A DNA stretch of 64,000 nt from Actinomadura sp. J1-007 (GTDB taxonomy: Bacteria; Actinomycetota; Actinomycetes; Streptosporangiales; Streptosporangiaceae). The notes under the pieces were generated by a model. It was given only the letters and a program-made list of their open reading frames with translations. It was not told where the DNA came from and did no database searches. Positions 9,139 to 20,271 of this stretch are shown piece after piece; the stretch's first letter is position 1; every line of letters starts with the position of its first letter. The translations under genes and the position numbers were made by a program. The DNA lies in the NCBI RefSeq assembly GCF_009793335.1, contig NZ_WING01000002.1, forward strand, positions 682,001 to 746,000. The letters run 5' to 3'.

Positions 9139-9834
9139 ATGGAGATCACCCCGTTCTGGGACGCGCTGCCCGGCCGGGCCCGCGAGGCGCTGCGCCGGGC
9201 CGGCGCCACGGTGATCATCAGGCCCGGCGCGCTGCTGACCCGCGAGCACACCCGTTCCTCCCAGGTGTTCGTGCTGCGCTCGGGCGCGGTGAAGGTGTGG
9301 ACGGACCGCGGCGGCGAGACCGTCATCCTCGACCTGCTCGGCCCCGGCGACGTGGTGGGGGAGCTGGAGGCCGCCGACGGCGGCGCCCGGCAGGCCAGCG
9401 CGGAGGCGCTCACGGCCGTCGAGGCGCTGGTGCTGCCCGCCGACCGGTTCCGCGCCGTCCTGGACGCCCATCCCGGCGCGACGTGGGCCGTCGCCGCCGT
9501 CCTCGCCGAACGGCTCCGCGACGCCAACGAGCTGCGCGCCGCCCACTTCCCCGACGACCCCGCCCGCCGCCTCGCGGGCCGCCTGCTGCGGCTGGTCGCC
9601 CGCTTCGGCACGCCCCTGCCCGGGGCGAACGGCGACGGCGCGGCCCAGGTCGCGGTGCCGGTGTACCAGCAGGACCTCGGGCGCTGGGCGGGCATGGGCC
9701 GCCGCAAGGTCGCCGGGCTCCTCGCCGAGGACCCCCTGCGCGAGGCCCTCACGGTCGCGCGGCACCGGATCGCCGTACGGTCCGTCGAGACGCTGCGCCG
9801 CATGGCGGGCGAGCACGGCTCCGCCGGCCGCTGA
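9139..9834 (+). CDS. Crp/Fnr-family cyclic-nucleotide-binding regulator
   Basis: A 231-residue protein. The N-terminal cNMP-binding barrel keeps GDVVGELEAADGG and RQASAEALTAVEALVLPADRF. The long helix (LAERLRDANELRAAHF) is followed by a C-terminal winged helix in which YQQDLGRWAGMGRRKVAGLL occupies the recognition-helix position, although it diverges from classical Crp. A strong GAGGAGG (9128-9134) precedes the ATG at 9139. An alternative ATG at 9094 would overlap the previous stop (ATGA). It is the third gene of the operon with the membrane protein and the NB-ARC protein, and probably acts as regulator or second sensor of that system. Confidence 0.8.
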   Translation: MEITPFWDALPGRAREALRRAGATVIIRPGALLTREHTRSSQVFVLRSGAVKVWTDRGGETVILDLLGPGDVVGELEAADGGARQASAEALTAVEALVLPADRFRAVLDAHPGATWAVAAVLAERLRDANELRAAHFPDDPARRLAGRLLRLVARFGTPLPGANGDGAAQVAVPVYQQDLGRWAGMGRRKVAGLLAEDPLREALTVARHRIAVRSVETLRRMAGEHGSAGR

Positions 9835-9915
9835 CCGGCTGCCTTGGCGGCCCTGTTGACCGGGGTTCCGGCGGCCTTGGCGGCCCGGCCGCCCGGCGTT
9901 CCGGCGGATCGCGCG

Positions 9916-10695
9916 TCAGAAACCGGACGGCTCGTGCGGCCAGGGCGGGGGCTCGGGCAGCGGGCCGTCGGGCCGCACGGTGACGCCCGCCCCGTCCGAC
10001 CGGCCGCTCAGCCAGGCCAGCAGCGCGGGGCCCGACCCCGACACCTCCGGGCCGCCGGGCGTCCAGCCGAGGTCGGCGGACTCGCCGGAGTCGGTCGCCG
10101 TCAGCCGGTGCCCCGCGAGGGCCGCGCGCTTCTCCGGGGGCAGCCCGGCGAGGTCGGTGAGCGTGCTGCCGAGGGCCCACCGCACGTACGGCTCGGGCCA
10201 GTCGGCCGGGCCGTACCCGGCGGCGAGGTCCACGTGGTGCGCCTCGACCTCGTGCCAGCGGCGGAACACCACGTACCAGGCCGGATGCGAGAACCCGAGC
10301 ATCGCCCGCACCTGCGCGTCCCACGCGCCCTCGGGCAGCGACCGGGCCTGCGCCGCGAACCGTTCGGCGGTCGCGCGGACGTCCTCGGCCTGCTCGGCGG
10401 CGCCGCGGCCCGCGCCCGCCTCCAGGTCGGCGTTGCGCGCCTCCACGCTCGGGTACTGCGGGATCTCCACGCCGGTACGGGCCCATTCGAGCAGGTTCCA
10501 CAGGGAGTCGGCGTTGCGCGCGATGTGCGTGGCGACGTGCCCGCGCGTCCATCCGGGCAGAGCGGAGGGGGCGCGCATGTCCTCGTCGGTCAGCTTCGAC
10601 AGCGTGGCGAGGATCCGCTCCACTCCGCCGTCCAGCTCGTCGACGATGTTCTTCCAGTCGTCCAAACCGGCCCCTTCCCCCGGAGAAGCCTCCAT
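9916..10695 (-). CDS. Maleylpyruvate isomerase-family mycothiol-dependent protein (DinB-like)
   Basis: About 260 residues with an N-terminal four-helix mycothiol-binding domain: LPGWTRGHVATHIARNADSL supplies the first metal His and FRRWHEVEAHHVDLAAGY the second His/Glu/His cluster. A C-terminal SCP2-like region follows, ending in SGF. Members isomerise or conjugate substrates using mycothiol, but the substrate here is unknown. The ATG at 10695 is used. A TTG at 10665, with GGAAGGGG 5 nt upstream and homology beginning at LDDWKNIVDEL, is a credible alternative start. Confidence 0.78.
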   Translation of the reverse strand: MEASPGEGAGLDDWKNIVDELDGGVERILATLSKLTDEDMRAPSALPGWTRGHVATHIARNADSLWNLLEWARTGVEIPQYPSVEARNADLEAGAGRGAAEQAEDVRATAERFAAQARSLPEGAWDAQVRAMLGFSHPAWYVVFRRWHEVEAHHVDLAAGYGPADWPEPYVRWALGSTLTDLAGLPPEKRAALAGHRLTATDSGESADLGWTPGGPEVSGSGPALLAWLSGRSDGAGVTVRPDGPLPEPPPWPHEPSGF

Positions 10696-10749
10696 CTTGT
10701 CCCAACCCCAGCCCCCGCGCCACACGGCCCGGCCCGGCGGCCCCGGCGG

Positions 10750-10851
10750 TCACGCCTCCGCCAGGGCGGTCGCCATGGCGGCGGCGTCCTGTCGCTCGCG
10801 CCAGGGCGCGACCCGTCCGTCGCGGGCACGCAGGACGACGACGAACGGCAT
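10750..10851 (-). pseudogene. C-terminal remnant of an NTF2/SnoaL-like protein
   Basis: The last 33 codons (MPFVVVLRARDGRVAPWRER, then QDAAAMATALAEA and stop) match the C-terminal strand and helix of SnoaL/NTF2-like proteins. Nothing belonging to the family lies upstream. The sequence runs straight into the TetR remnant on the other strand. The 5' three quarters of the gene are missing, which a one-base error cannot explain. Confidence 0.62.
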
Positions 10852-10852
10852 C

Positions 10853-11029
10853 GGCGTGCTGCTCGCCGCCGCCCAGCGGGCGGGGACGGTCCGCGCGGAC
10901 GCGGGGCGGGACGAGGTCGTGGCGCTCGTGGTGGCCGCCTGCCAGGGCGCCCTGCACGCCGGCTGGGACGCGGACCTGCGCCGCCGCGCGCTGGGGCTGC
11001 TGTTCGACGGCCTGCGCCCCCGTCCGTGA
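10853..11029 (+). pseudogene. C-terminal remnant of a TetR-family regulator
   Basis: The frame reads VLLAAAQRAGTVRADAGRDE, then VVALVVAACQGALHAGWDAD and ends LGLLFDGLRPRP. This is the typical C-terminal end of TetR regulators ('AQRAGTVRAD', then a helix and 'LLFDGLRP'). No DNA-binding domain lies upstream. Its left edge abuts the NTF2-like remnant on the opposite strand. The two genes once stood back to back, and a deletion removed their shared promoter and both 5' ends. Confidence 0.65.
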
Positions 11030-11417
11030 CCGCCGGACGGCCCGTCCCGGCGTCCGGAGGGGTGGTGGGGTGCGACGTTCGTCACCTTCTGGTAAGGGAG
11101 CGGGGCCGTGGACGGCCTTGGACGCGCCGGTGGGAGGCGGCGCGGGCGGCCGCGGGAGGGCCGGTGGGGCGGGAGAGGCGGGGTGGGGCCCCGGGTGGCG
11201 TCGGCGCGTTCGGGTGGCGGGAGATCTTCGAACACGTGTACGGTTTCCGGGTGGCGCCCGCCCTCTCGGGGGCGGGCGGGTACCACCCATGAAATGCGGC
11301 GACGTCCGTCGCCGTTATCACTTCGGGGGATTCCGGCAGCGTTCTGTCGCACCCCGCGATTAGCCTGGGGGCCCGTCCCGTCCCCGTCACCGCGCCCAGA
11401 GGAACCGGAAGTACGCC
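11030..11417 (+). promoter_or_regulatory. Non-coding upstream region of uvrA with LexA-like box and -10
   Basis: This 388-bp stretch has no convincing gene. TCGAACACGTGTACGG at 11228-11243 matches 10 of the 12 fixed positions of the actinobacterial SOS box (TCGAAC N4 GTTCGA). TAGCCT at 11361-11366 fits a TANNNT -10 about 50 bp before the uvrA GTG. Since uvrA is LexA-controlled in relatives, damage induction is plausible. The box is imperfect and lies well upstream of the -10, so this is a weak inference. Confidence 0.4.
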
Positions 11418-14255
<2,838 letters not shown>

Positions 14256-14313
14256 CACCCGCCCGCGCCCCCGCGCCCCCGGCCCCGGATCGTCGCTCCG
14301 TACCGCCGGGTCC

Positions 14314-14772
14314 ATGATGAGGACCATGAGTGACGAGATGACGACCGGGGCCGCCGTGGCCGCCGGGAACGGGGGAGTCGGCCGCCGCGCCGTGCTGTGC
14401 GGCGCCGGCGCGGCGGGGGCGGCGCTGCTCGCCGCCGGGTGCGGCGGCGGGGGCAAGGAGCCCGAGCCCGCCGACAAGCTGAAGGGCAAGGAGATCGGCA
14501 AGGTCGCGGACGTCCCGGTCGGCGGCGGCCGGGTGTACGCCGACACCAAGATCGTGGTGACCCAGCCGAGCAAGGGCACGTTCAAGGCGTTCAGCGCGGT
14601 CTGCACGCACCAGGGCTGCCTTGCCAACAAGGTCGCCGGGGGCACGATCGACTGCCCCTGCCACGGCAGCAAGTTCGAGATCGCGGACGGGTCGGTGGCG
14701 CACGGCCCGGCCTCCAAGGCGCTCCAGGAGTACCCGGTCCAGGTGAAGGGCGACGCCATCGTGGTCGCCTGA
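14314..14772 (+). CDS. Rieske [2Fe-2S] lipoprotein, copy 1
   Basis: A 152-residue exported Rieske protein. The N-terminus has a twin-arginine-like GRRAVLCGAGAAGAAL followed by a lipobox LLAAGC, and the mature protein begins with a Gly/acidic linker. The cluster motifs are CTHQGC (about residues 92-97) and CPCHGS (about 112-117), giving the two Cys and two His ligands, and the fold ends in YPVQVKGDAIVVA. It probably passes electrons at the outer face of the membrane. Starts at 14314, 14317 or 14326 are all possible. It is closely related to the gene that follows. Confidence 0.85.
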   Translation: MMRTMSDEMTTGAAVAAGNGGVGRRAVLCGAGAAGAALLAAGCGGGGKEPEPADKLKGKEIGKVADVPVGGGRVYADTKIVVTQPSKGTFKAFSAVCTHQGCLANKVAGGTIDCPCHGSKFEIADGSVAHGPASKALQEYPVQVKGDAIVVA

Positions 14773-14869
14773 CCGGCCGCCGCGCAACGGATTGAACCTT
14801 CAACGGCCCGCGTCCGTACTCCCCGGTGACGGCGGAGAACCCAGGCGCGAACCGCGGAGGTCAGGATCC

Positions 14870-15379
14870 ATGGCTCAGGAGCTCGAACCGCAGGTGGACG
14901 GCACGCAGGCCCGGCCCGCGACCGGGCCGCCCGAAGGGAACACCAGGCGCGGGCTCCTGGTCGGAGCCGGGCTCGTCGGCGCCGCCGGCCTGGCGGCGGC
15001 GTGCGGCGGGTCCGGCGACGACGACGGTGACGCCTCCGGCGGCGAGAGCCCGGCCGGAGGCGGCCAGAGCTCGTCCGGCGGCGCGGGCGGCGGCGCGGCG
15101 CTCGCCTCGGCGAGCGAGATCCCGGTCGGCGGCGGCAAGGTCTTCAAGGACGCGAAGGTCGTCGTGACGCAGCCCGCGAAGGGCGAGTTCAAGGCGTTCA
15201 GCGCCACCTGCACGCACCGCGGCTGCGCGGTCGGCTCGGTGTCCGGCGGCACGATCAACTGCCCCTGCCACGGCAGCAAGTTCAAGATCTCCGACGGCTC
15301 GGTCGCGAAGCCCCCCGCCACCGAGCCACTGGAAGAGCGCCCCGTGACCGTCCAAGGCGACAAGATCACCCTCGCCTGA
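14870..15379 (+). CDS. Rieske [2Fe-2S] lipoprotein, copy 2
   Basis: A 169-residue paralogue of the preceding gene. It has a TRRGLLVGAGLVGAAGLAAAC signal with lipobox, a long Gly/Ser/acidic linker, then the Rieske fold with CTHRGC and CPCHGSKFKISDGSV. GGAGG sits just upstream of the ATG at 14870, which makes this start secure. The two copies share most of the fold (VPVGGG/IPVGGGKV, KAFSA, ADG/SDGSVA) and differ mainly in linker length, so they arose by tandem duplication. Confidence 0.87.
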   Translation: MAQELEPQVDGTQARPATGPPEGNTRRGLLVGAGLVGAAGLAAACGGSGDDDGDASGGESPAGGGQSSSGGAGGGAALASASEIPVGGGKVFKDAKVVVTQPAKGEFKAFSATCTHRGCAVGSVSGGTINCPCHGSKFKISDGSVAKPPATEPLEERPVTVQGDKITLA

Positions 15380-15425
15380 CCACCCCAACAACACGACCCC
15401 CACCCCTACGACCCGTCCCGGCCCC

Positions 15426-15857
15426 CAACGGCGCGTGCCCCGGCCCAACGGCGCTGCCCCCGAGCCAGGGCACGTGCCCGGTGCCAGGGCACGTGCCCGG
15501 CCCCACGGCGCTACACGCGTGCCCGGCCCTAATGGCGCGTGCCCGGCACCCGGGCGCATCCGCCGGCCCAACGGCGCTTCCCCGGCGCCAGGACGCGTGC
15601 CCCGCCGCTACGGCGCGTGCCCGGCCCGGACGGCGCGTCCCCCGCCCAACGAGGCGTCGCCCGCCGCCAGGGCGCGTGCCCGGCCCCAACGGCGCGTGCC
15701 CGGCACCCGGCGCATCCCCCGGCGTTACGGCGTGTCCCCCGACCCAATGGCGCGTGCCCGGTGCCAGGGCGTGCCCGGCCCCAACGGCGCGTGCCCCAGC
15801 GCCACGGCGCGTTCCCTGGCCCAATGGCGCGTGGCCCGGCGTTACGGCGCGTTCTCG
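15426..15857. repeat. Degenerate tandem array, about 22 units of about 20 bp
   Basis: The 518 bp between the second Rieske gene and the convergent MscS gene is filled by roughly 22 head-to-tail units of 17-26 bp, mostly 19-21. The consensus is close to ACGGCGCGTGCCCGGCCCCA. Variants replace the leading ACGG with AGGG or AATGG, and some contain the palindrome GGGCACGTGCCC. Units are contiguous with no spacers, so it is not a CRISPR. All frames are open simply because the unit has no stop. No gene is supported here. Confidence 0.85.
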
Positions 15858-15897
15858 CCCGAGAAAGGCTCGGTTGGGCTGCGTGCGTGGCTTGGCG

Positions 15898-16980
15898 TTA
15901 CGGGGTGTGGGTGGCGGGTTCGGGGGGGTGGTGGGGGGCCAGGGCCTCGCCGGGGGCCGGGAGTTCGGCGCGGAAGCGGGGGAGCGCGTCCGGGTGCCGG
16001 TCCCGGATGTAGGCGATCATGTGCTCGCGGACGTCGCAGCGCAGGTCCCAGGCGCTCGCCGAGTCGGCGGCGCTCACCAGCGCGCGGAGCTGGACCAGGC
16101 CGTTCGGCAGCGTCTCGACCGCCTGGAGGACCCACTCGCGGCGGTCCCACAGCGGGTGCTCGCGCAGCATCCGGTACAGCTCCTCGCGCAGGTCGTCCAC
16201 CGGGACGGTCCAGTCCACGTGCAGCAGGACGGTGCCGAGGACCCGGCTGGTGTGCCGCGTCCAGTTCTCGAACGGCTGCTCGGTGAAGTACGAGACCGGG
16301 AGGATCAGCCGCCGGTCGTCCCACAGGCACACCACCACGTACGACAGCGTCAGCTCCTCGACGCGTCCCCACTGGCCCTGCACCACGACCACGTCGTCCA
16401 GCCGCAGCGCGTCGCTGAAGGCGAGCTGGAGCCCGGCGAACAGGTTGCCGAGCGTGGGCCTCGCCGCGATCCCGACGACGAGCCCCGCGACCCCGGCGGA
16501 GGCCAGCACCCCCGCGCCCACGGCCCGTACGGCGGGGAAGGTGAACAGCGCGGCGCCCACCGCGAGGATCCACACCACCACGGCCGCGATCCGGCGCAGC
16601 AGCAGCATCTGGGTGCGGGCCCGCCGGGCCCGGCGGTTGCGCTCGCCCGCGATGCGGGTCAGCCGGTTCAGCGGCGGGTCGCTGAGCGCGTACGCGATCC
16701 GCAGGACGAGCCAGGTCGTGGCGCCGATCGCCGCGATCCGCAGCAGGTGGTCCAGGGCGCGGCCGGGCCCGTGGGGCAGCGTCCCGTACGGCAGCGCGGC
16801 GTTCGCGCTCACCACGACGGCGAACGCGAAGGCGGGAGCGGCGCAGCGGCGGGCCACCGCGCCCGCTTCCGGCCACCGCGTCGAGAACCTCCCCGCCAGC
16901 AGCCTCCGGACCGCCTCCACGACGGTCACGGACGCGGCGACGGTCACCGCCAGCACGATCCAGGCCCACAGCGCGGACAC
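15898..16980 (-). CDS. Mechanosensitive ion channel family protein (MscS-like)
   Basis: A 360-residue membrane protein. About four N-terminal hydrophobic segments begin at SALWAWIVLAVTVAASVTVV and include AAVVVWILAVGAALFTFPAV. The pore-lining helix is glycine/alanine rich (VGAGVLASAGVAGLVVGIAA) and is followed by the MscS beta-domain (GNLFAGLQLAFSDALRLDD, VVVQGQWGRVEELTLSYVVV) and a cytoplasmic alpha/beta end. It releases osmotic pressure as an ion channel. The GTG at 16980 was chosen because AAGGAGG lies 11 nt upstream. In-frame starts further upstream extend into the uvrC promoter region and lack homology. Confidence 0.83.
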   Translation of the reverse strand: MSALWAWIVLAVTVAASVTVVEAVRRLLAGRFSTRWPEAGAVARRCAAPAFAFAVVVSANAALPYGTLPHGPGRALDHLLRIAAIGATTWLVLRIAYALSDPPLNRLTRIAGERNRRARRARTQMLLLRRIAAVVVWILAVGAALFTFPAVRAVGAGVLASAGVAGLVVGIAARPTLGNLFAGLQLAFSDALRLDDVVVVQGQWGRVEELTLSYVVVCLWDDRRLILPVSYFTEQPFENWTRHTSRVLGTVLLHVDWTVPVDDLREELYRMLREHPLWDRREWVLQAVETLPNGLVQLRALVSAADSASAWDLRCDVREHMIAYIRDRHPDALPRFRAELPAPGEALAPHHPPEPATHTP

Positions 16981-17130
16981 GATCCGACCGGCCTCCTTCC
17001 AGGGCGCGGGGACAAAACGGACTTCTGGATGGCCATAACCGAGGAGAGGCGGCCCGAACGGGCGCGCGGACGAGATCTGCGTCACCCGCGGGCGACGGTC
17101 TCGGGCGCGCGGGGTGTCGGCGGGCCCTAC

Positions 17131-17136
17131 TAGGCT
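17131..17136 (+). promoter_or_regulatory. -10 element for a leaderless uvrC transcript
   Basis: TAGGCT fits TANNNT and ends 7 nt before the uvrC GTG at 17144, so transcription would start at or next to the start codon. No ribosome-binding sequence is present there, which supports leaderless expression. Confidence 0.45.
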
Positions 17137-17143
17137 TTCCACC

Positions 17144-19278
17144 GTGGCAGATCCGGCGACCTATCGACCCGCCCCGGGGTCCGTTCCCGACTCGCCGGGG
17201 GTGTACCGGTACCGCGACGAGCACGGCCGGGTGATCTACGTGGGCAAGGCCAAGAGCCTGCGCTCGCGGCTCAACTCCTACTTCGCCGACTTCGCCTCCC
17301 TGCACCCCCGCACCCAGACGATGCTCCAGACCGCGGCCCGCGTCGACTGGACGGTGGTCGGCACCGAGGTCGAGGCGCTCCAGCTCGAGTACTCCTGGAT
17401 CAAGGAGTTCGACCCCCGGTTCAACGTCCGTTACCGCGACGACAAGTCCTATCCCTATCTCGCCGTCACCCTCAACGAGGAGTTCCCGAGGGTGATGGTC
17501 ATGAGAGGCGCCAAGCGCAAGGGCGTGCGCTACTTCGGCCCGTACTCGCACGCGTGGGCGATCCGGGAGACGGTCGACCAGCTCCTGCGCGTGTTCCCGG
17601 TGCGCACGTGCAGCGCCGGGGTGTTCAAGCGGCAGCACCAGCTCGACCGGCCCTGCCTGCTGGGCTACATCGGCAAGTGCTCCGCGCCGTGCGTCGGCCG
17701 GGTCTCGCCCGACGAGCACCGGCTGCTGGCCGACGACTTCTGCGAGTTCATGGCGGGCAACACCGCCCGCTTCATCAGGCGCCTCGAACGCGACATGCGC
17801 GAGGCCGCCGCGAGCCAGGAGTACGAGCGCGCCGCCCGCCTGCGCGACGACGTCCGCGCCCTCGAACGGGCCCTGGAGAAGCAGGCGGTCGTCCTCGGCG
17901 ACAACACCGACTGCGACATGATCGCGTTCGCGGAGGACGAGCTGGAGGCCGCCGTCCAGGTGTTCTACGTGCGCGGCGGGCGGATCCGGGGGCAGCGCGG
18001 CTGGGTGGTCGACAAGGTCGAGGCCGTCACCACCGCCGACCTGGTCGAGACGTTCCTCATCCAGATCTACAGCGAGAGCGACTCGGTGCCGCGCGAGGTG
18101 CTGGTGCCCGCGCTGCCGCCCGACGAGGAGGCGATGACCGAGCTGCTGGGCGAGGTGCGCGGCGGTCCGGTGCGGCTGCGCGTCCCCCGGCGCGGCGACA
18201 AGAAGGCGCTGCTGGAGACCGTGGCCCGCAACGCGCACGAGGCGCTCAAGCAGCACAAGACCCGCCGCGCCAGCGACCTGACCACCCGCAGCCTCGCGCT
18301 CCGCGAGCTCCAGGAGGCCCTGGAGCTCGACGAGGCGCCGCTGCGGATCGAGTGCTACGACGTCTCCAACCTCCAGGGCACCAACGTGGTGGCCTCGATG
18401 GTGGTGTTCGAGGACGGCCTCGCCCGCAAGGCCGAGTACCGGCGCTTCTCGATCAAGGCGGTCGAGGGGCAGGACGACGTCCGCTCCATCCACGAGGTGA
18501 TCACCCGCAGGTTCCGCCGCTACCTGGCGGAGAGCGAGAAGACCGGCCGCTTCGACGCGTACGGCGACGGAGACGGCAACGGTGAGGGGACCGACGACGG
18601 AGCCGGCGCGGGGGACGGGGGCGCGGAGCCGGCCGCGGGCGCCGAGGCCCCCGCGGGCCCCGGCGGCGGCCCGGCCGACCCCGCCGACCTGGAGGCCGCC
18701 GGCGCGCACCAGCCGATCGACCCCGAGACGGGCCGTCCCCGCAAGTTCGCCTACCCGCCCAACCTGGTGATCGTCGACGGCGGCCCGCCGCAGGTCGCGG
18801 CGGCGCAGCGGGCGCTGGACGAGCTCGGCGTCGACGACATCGCGGTGTGCGGCATCGCCAAGCGGCTGGAGGAGATCTGGCTGCCCGGCGAGGACGACCC
18901 GGTGATCCTGCCGCGCAACAGCGAGGGCATGTTCATGGTCCAGCGGGTCCGCGACGAGGCGCACCGGTTTGCCATCAATTTCCACCGGCAGCGGCGTTCC
19001 AAGGCCATGACCGTGAGCGAACTCGATAGCGTTCCGGGACTGGGCCCGGCGCGCCGCGCCGCGCTGCTGAAACACTTCGGGTCCGTGAAGCGCTTGAAAG
19101 AGGCGACGCCCGAGCAGATCGCCGAGGTTCCCGGCATCGGCCGGCGCGGCGCCGAGTCCATCGCGGCCGCGCTCCACGGGGGACGCGCGCCCGCACAGGG
19201 GAACGGGCCGGGGAGCCCGGGCCCGGCGGAGCGCCGGGCGAGCGCGGGGGACCGCAGGGGGAGGGGAAGCCGACGTGA
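17144..19278 (+). CDS. uvrC: Excinuclease ABC subunit UvrC, apparent frameshift in the tail
   Basis: The nuclease subunit of nucleotide excision repair. The GIY-YIG domain is at residues about 15-100 (SPGVYRYRDEHGRVIYVGKA). A Cys-containing segment (CLLGYIGKCSAPC), the UVR motif (YERAARLRDDVRALERALEK), an RNase H-like endonuclease domain, an approximately 60-residue Gly/Asp/Ala insertion (about 470-530) and a C-terminal helix-hairpin-helix pair follow. As written, the frame passes its normal end and runs out of frame through rapZ to 20065. One base added in the G5 run at 19178-19182 would give a tail ending GERGGPQGEGKPT with a TGA at 19276-19278 overlapping the rapZ GTG. I therefore end the gene at 19278. 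Confidence 0.93.
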
Positions 19279-20153
19279 CCGCCGAGACGCGGATACCGGA
19301 CATCGTCATCGTGACCGGGATGTCCGGGGCGGGCCGCAGCACCGCGGCCAAGTCGCTGGAGGACCTCGACTGGTTCGTAGTCGACAACCTGCCGCCGGGG
19401 CTGCTGGCCACCATGGCCGACCTCGGCGGGCGGGTGAAGGACGCGGTGCCCCGCATCGCGGTGGTGGTCGACGTGCGCAGCCGCGGGTTCACCGAGGACC
19501 TGCACTCGTCCATCGCGGAGCTGGAGGCGCGCGGCGTCCACCCCCGCGTGGTGTTCCTGGAGGCGAGCGACGCCGACCTGGTCCGCAGGTTCGAGAGCGT
19601 CCGCCGGCCGCACCCGCTCCAGGGCGACGGCCGCCTCGTCGACGGCATCGCCCGCGAGCGCGAGGCCGTCCGCGAGGTCCGCGCCGAGGCCGACCTGGTG
19701 ATCGACACCAGCGGGCTGAACGTGCACGAGCTGCGCGCCAAGATCGTCGGGTTCTTCGGCAACGACACCGGCGAGTCCAGCCTCCGCGCGACCGTCGTGT
19801 CGTTCGGCTACAAGTACGGGCTGCCCGTCGACGCCGACCTCGTGGTCGACTGCCGGTTCCTGCCCAACCCGCACTGGGTGCCCGAGCTGCGGCCGAAGAC
19901 CGGCCGCGACACCGCCGTCCGCGACTACGTGCTCGGGCAGCGCGGCGCCAAGGAGTTCCTGGACGCCTACACCGAGGTGCTGAGGCTGCTGTCCGACGGC
20001 TACGAGCGCGAGGGAAAGCACTACGTGACGCTCGCCGTGGGATGTACCGGTGGCAAACACCGTAGTGTGGCCATGGCGGAACAACTCGCCGCCAGGCTGA
20101 GGGACGAGGCCATCGAGGTGCAGGTCGCCCACCGCGATCTGGGCCGCGAGTGA
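19275..20153 (+). CDS. rapZ: RNase adapter / nucleotide-binding protein RapZ
   Basis: A 292-residue protein with an N-terminal P-loop domain (VTGMSGAGRSTAAKSLEDL; Arg replaces the usual Lys, as is common in actinobacteria), then DWFVVDNLPPGL. The conserved C-terminal domain includes SFGYKYGLPVDADLVVDCRF, GRDTAVRDYVL and LAVGCTGGKHRSVAMAEQLA. In E. coli RapZ guides RNase E to GlmZ. The actinobacterial role is less clear but concerns cell-wall precursor supply. It starts with GTG overlapping the restored uvrC stop and is followed by yvcK and whiA in the usual order. Confidence 0.94.
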   Translation: MTAETRIPDIVIVTGMSGAGRSTAAKSLEDLDWFVVDNLPPGLLATMADLGGRVKDAVPRIAVVVDVRSRGFTEDLHSSIAELEARGVHPRVVFLEASDADLVRRFESVRRPHPLQGDGRLVDGIAREREAVREVRAEADLVIDTSGLNVHELRAKIVGFFGNDTGESSLRATVVSFGYKYGLPVDADLVVDCRFLPNPHWVPELRPKTGRDTAVRDYVLGQRGAKEFLDAYTEVLRLLSDGYEREGKHYVTLAVGCTGGKHRSVAMAEQLAARLRDEAIEVQVAHRDLGRE

Positions 20154-20271
20154 CCCCTGTGCGCCGCACGCGCGCGCGAGCCGCCCGGAGCGGCGCGCGC
20201 ACGCGGGCCGCGGGGGCGCGGCGCGGGTCCCGCCCCCGGCACAGGCCACGGACGAGGAGAAGAACGGCACG

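Noticed and set aside
15426..15857. CRISPR array
   Set aside because: Units of about 20 bp are contiguous with no unique spacers, they vary in sequence and length, and no cas genes are nearby.
15435..16286. A Pro/Arg/Ala-rich repeat protein encoded in the tandem array
   Set aside because: All frames are open through the array because the unit has no stop. No start with a ribosome-binding site is convincing, and the unit length would shift the frame each time.
19279..20065. A 300-residue C-terminal extension of UvrC
   Set aside because: It is rapZ read out of frame. The repaired uvrC ends at 19278 with the expected overlap.
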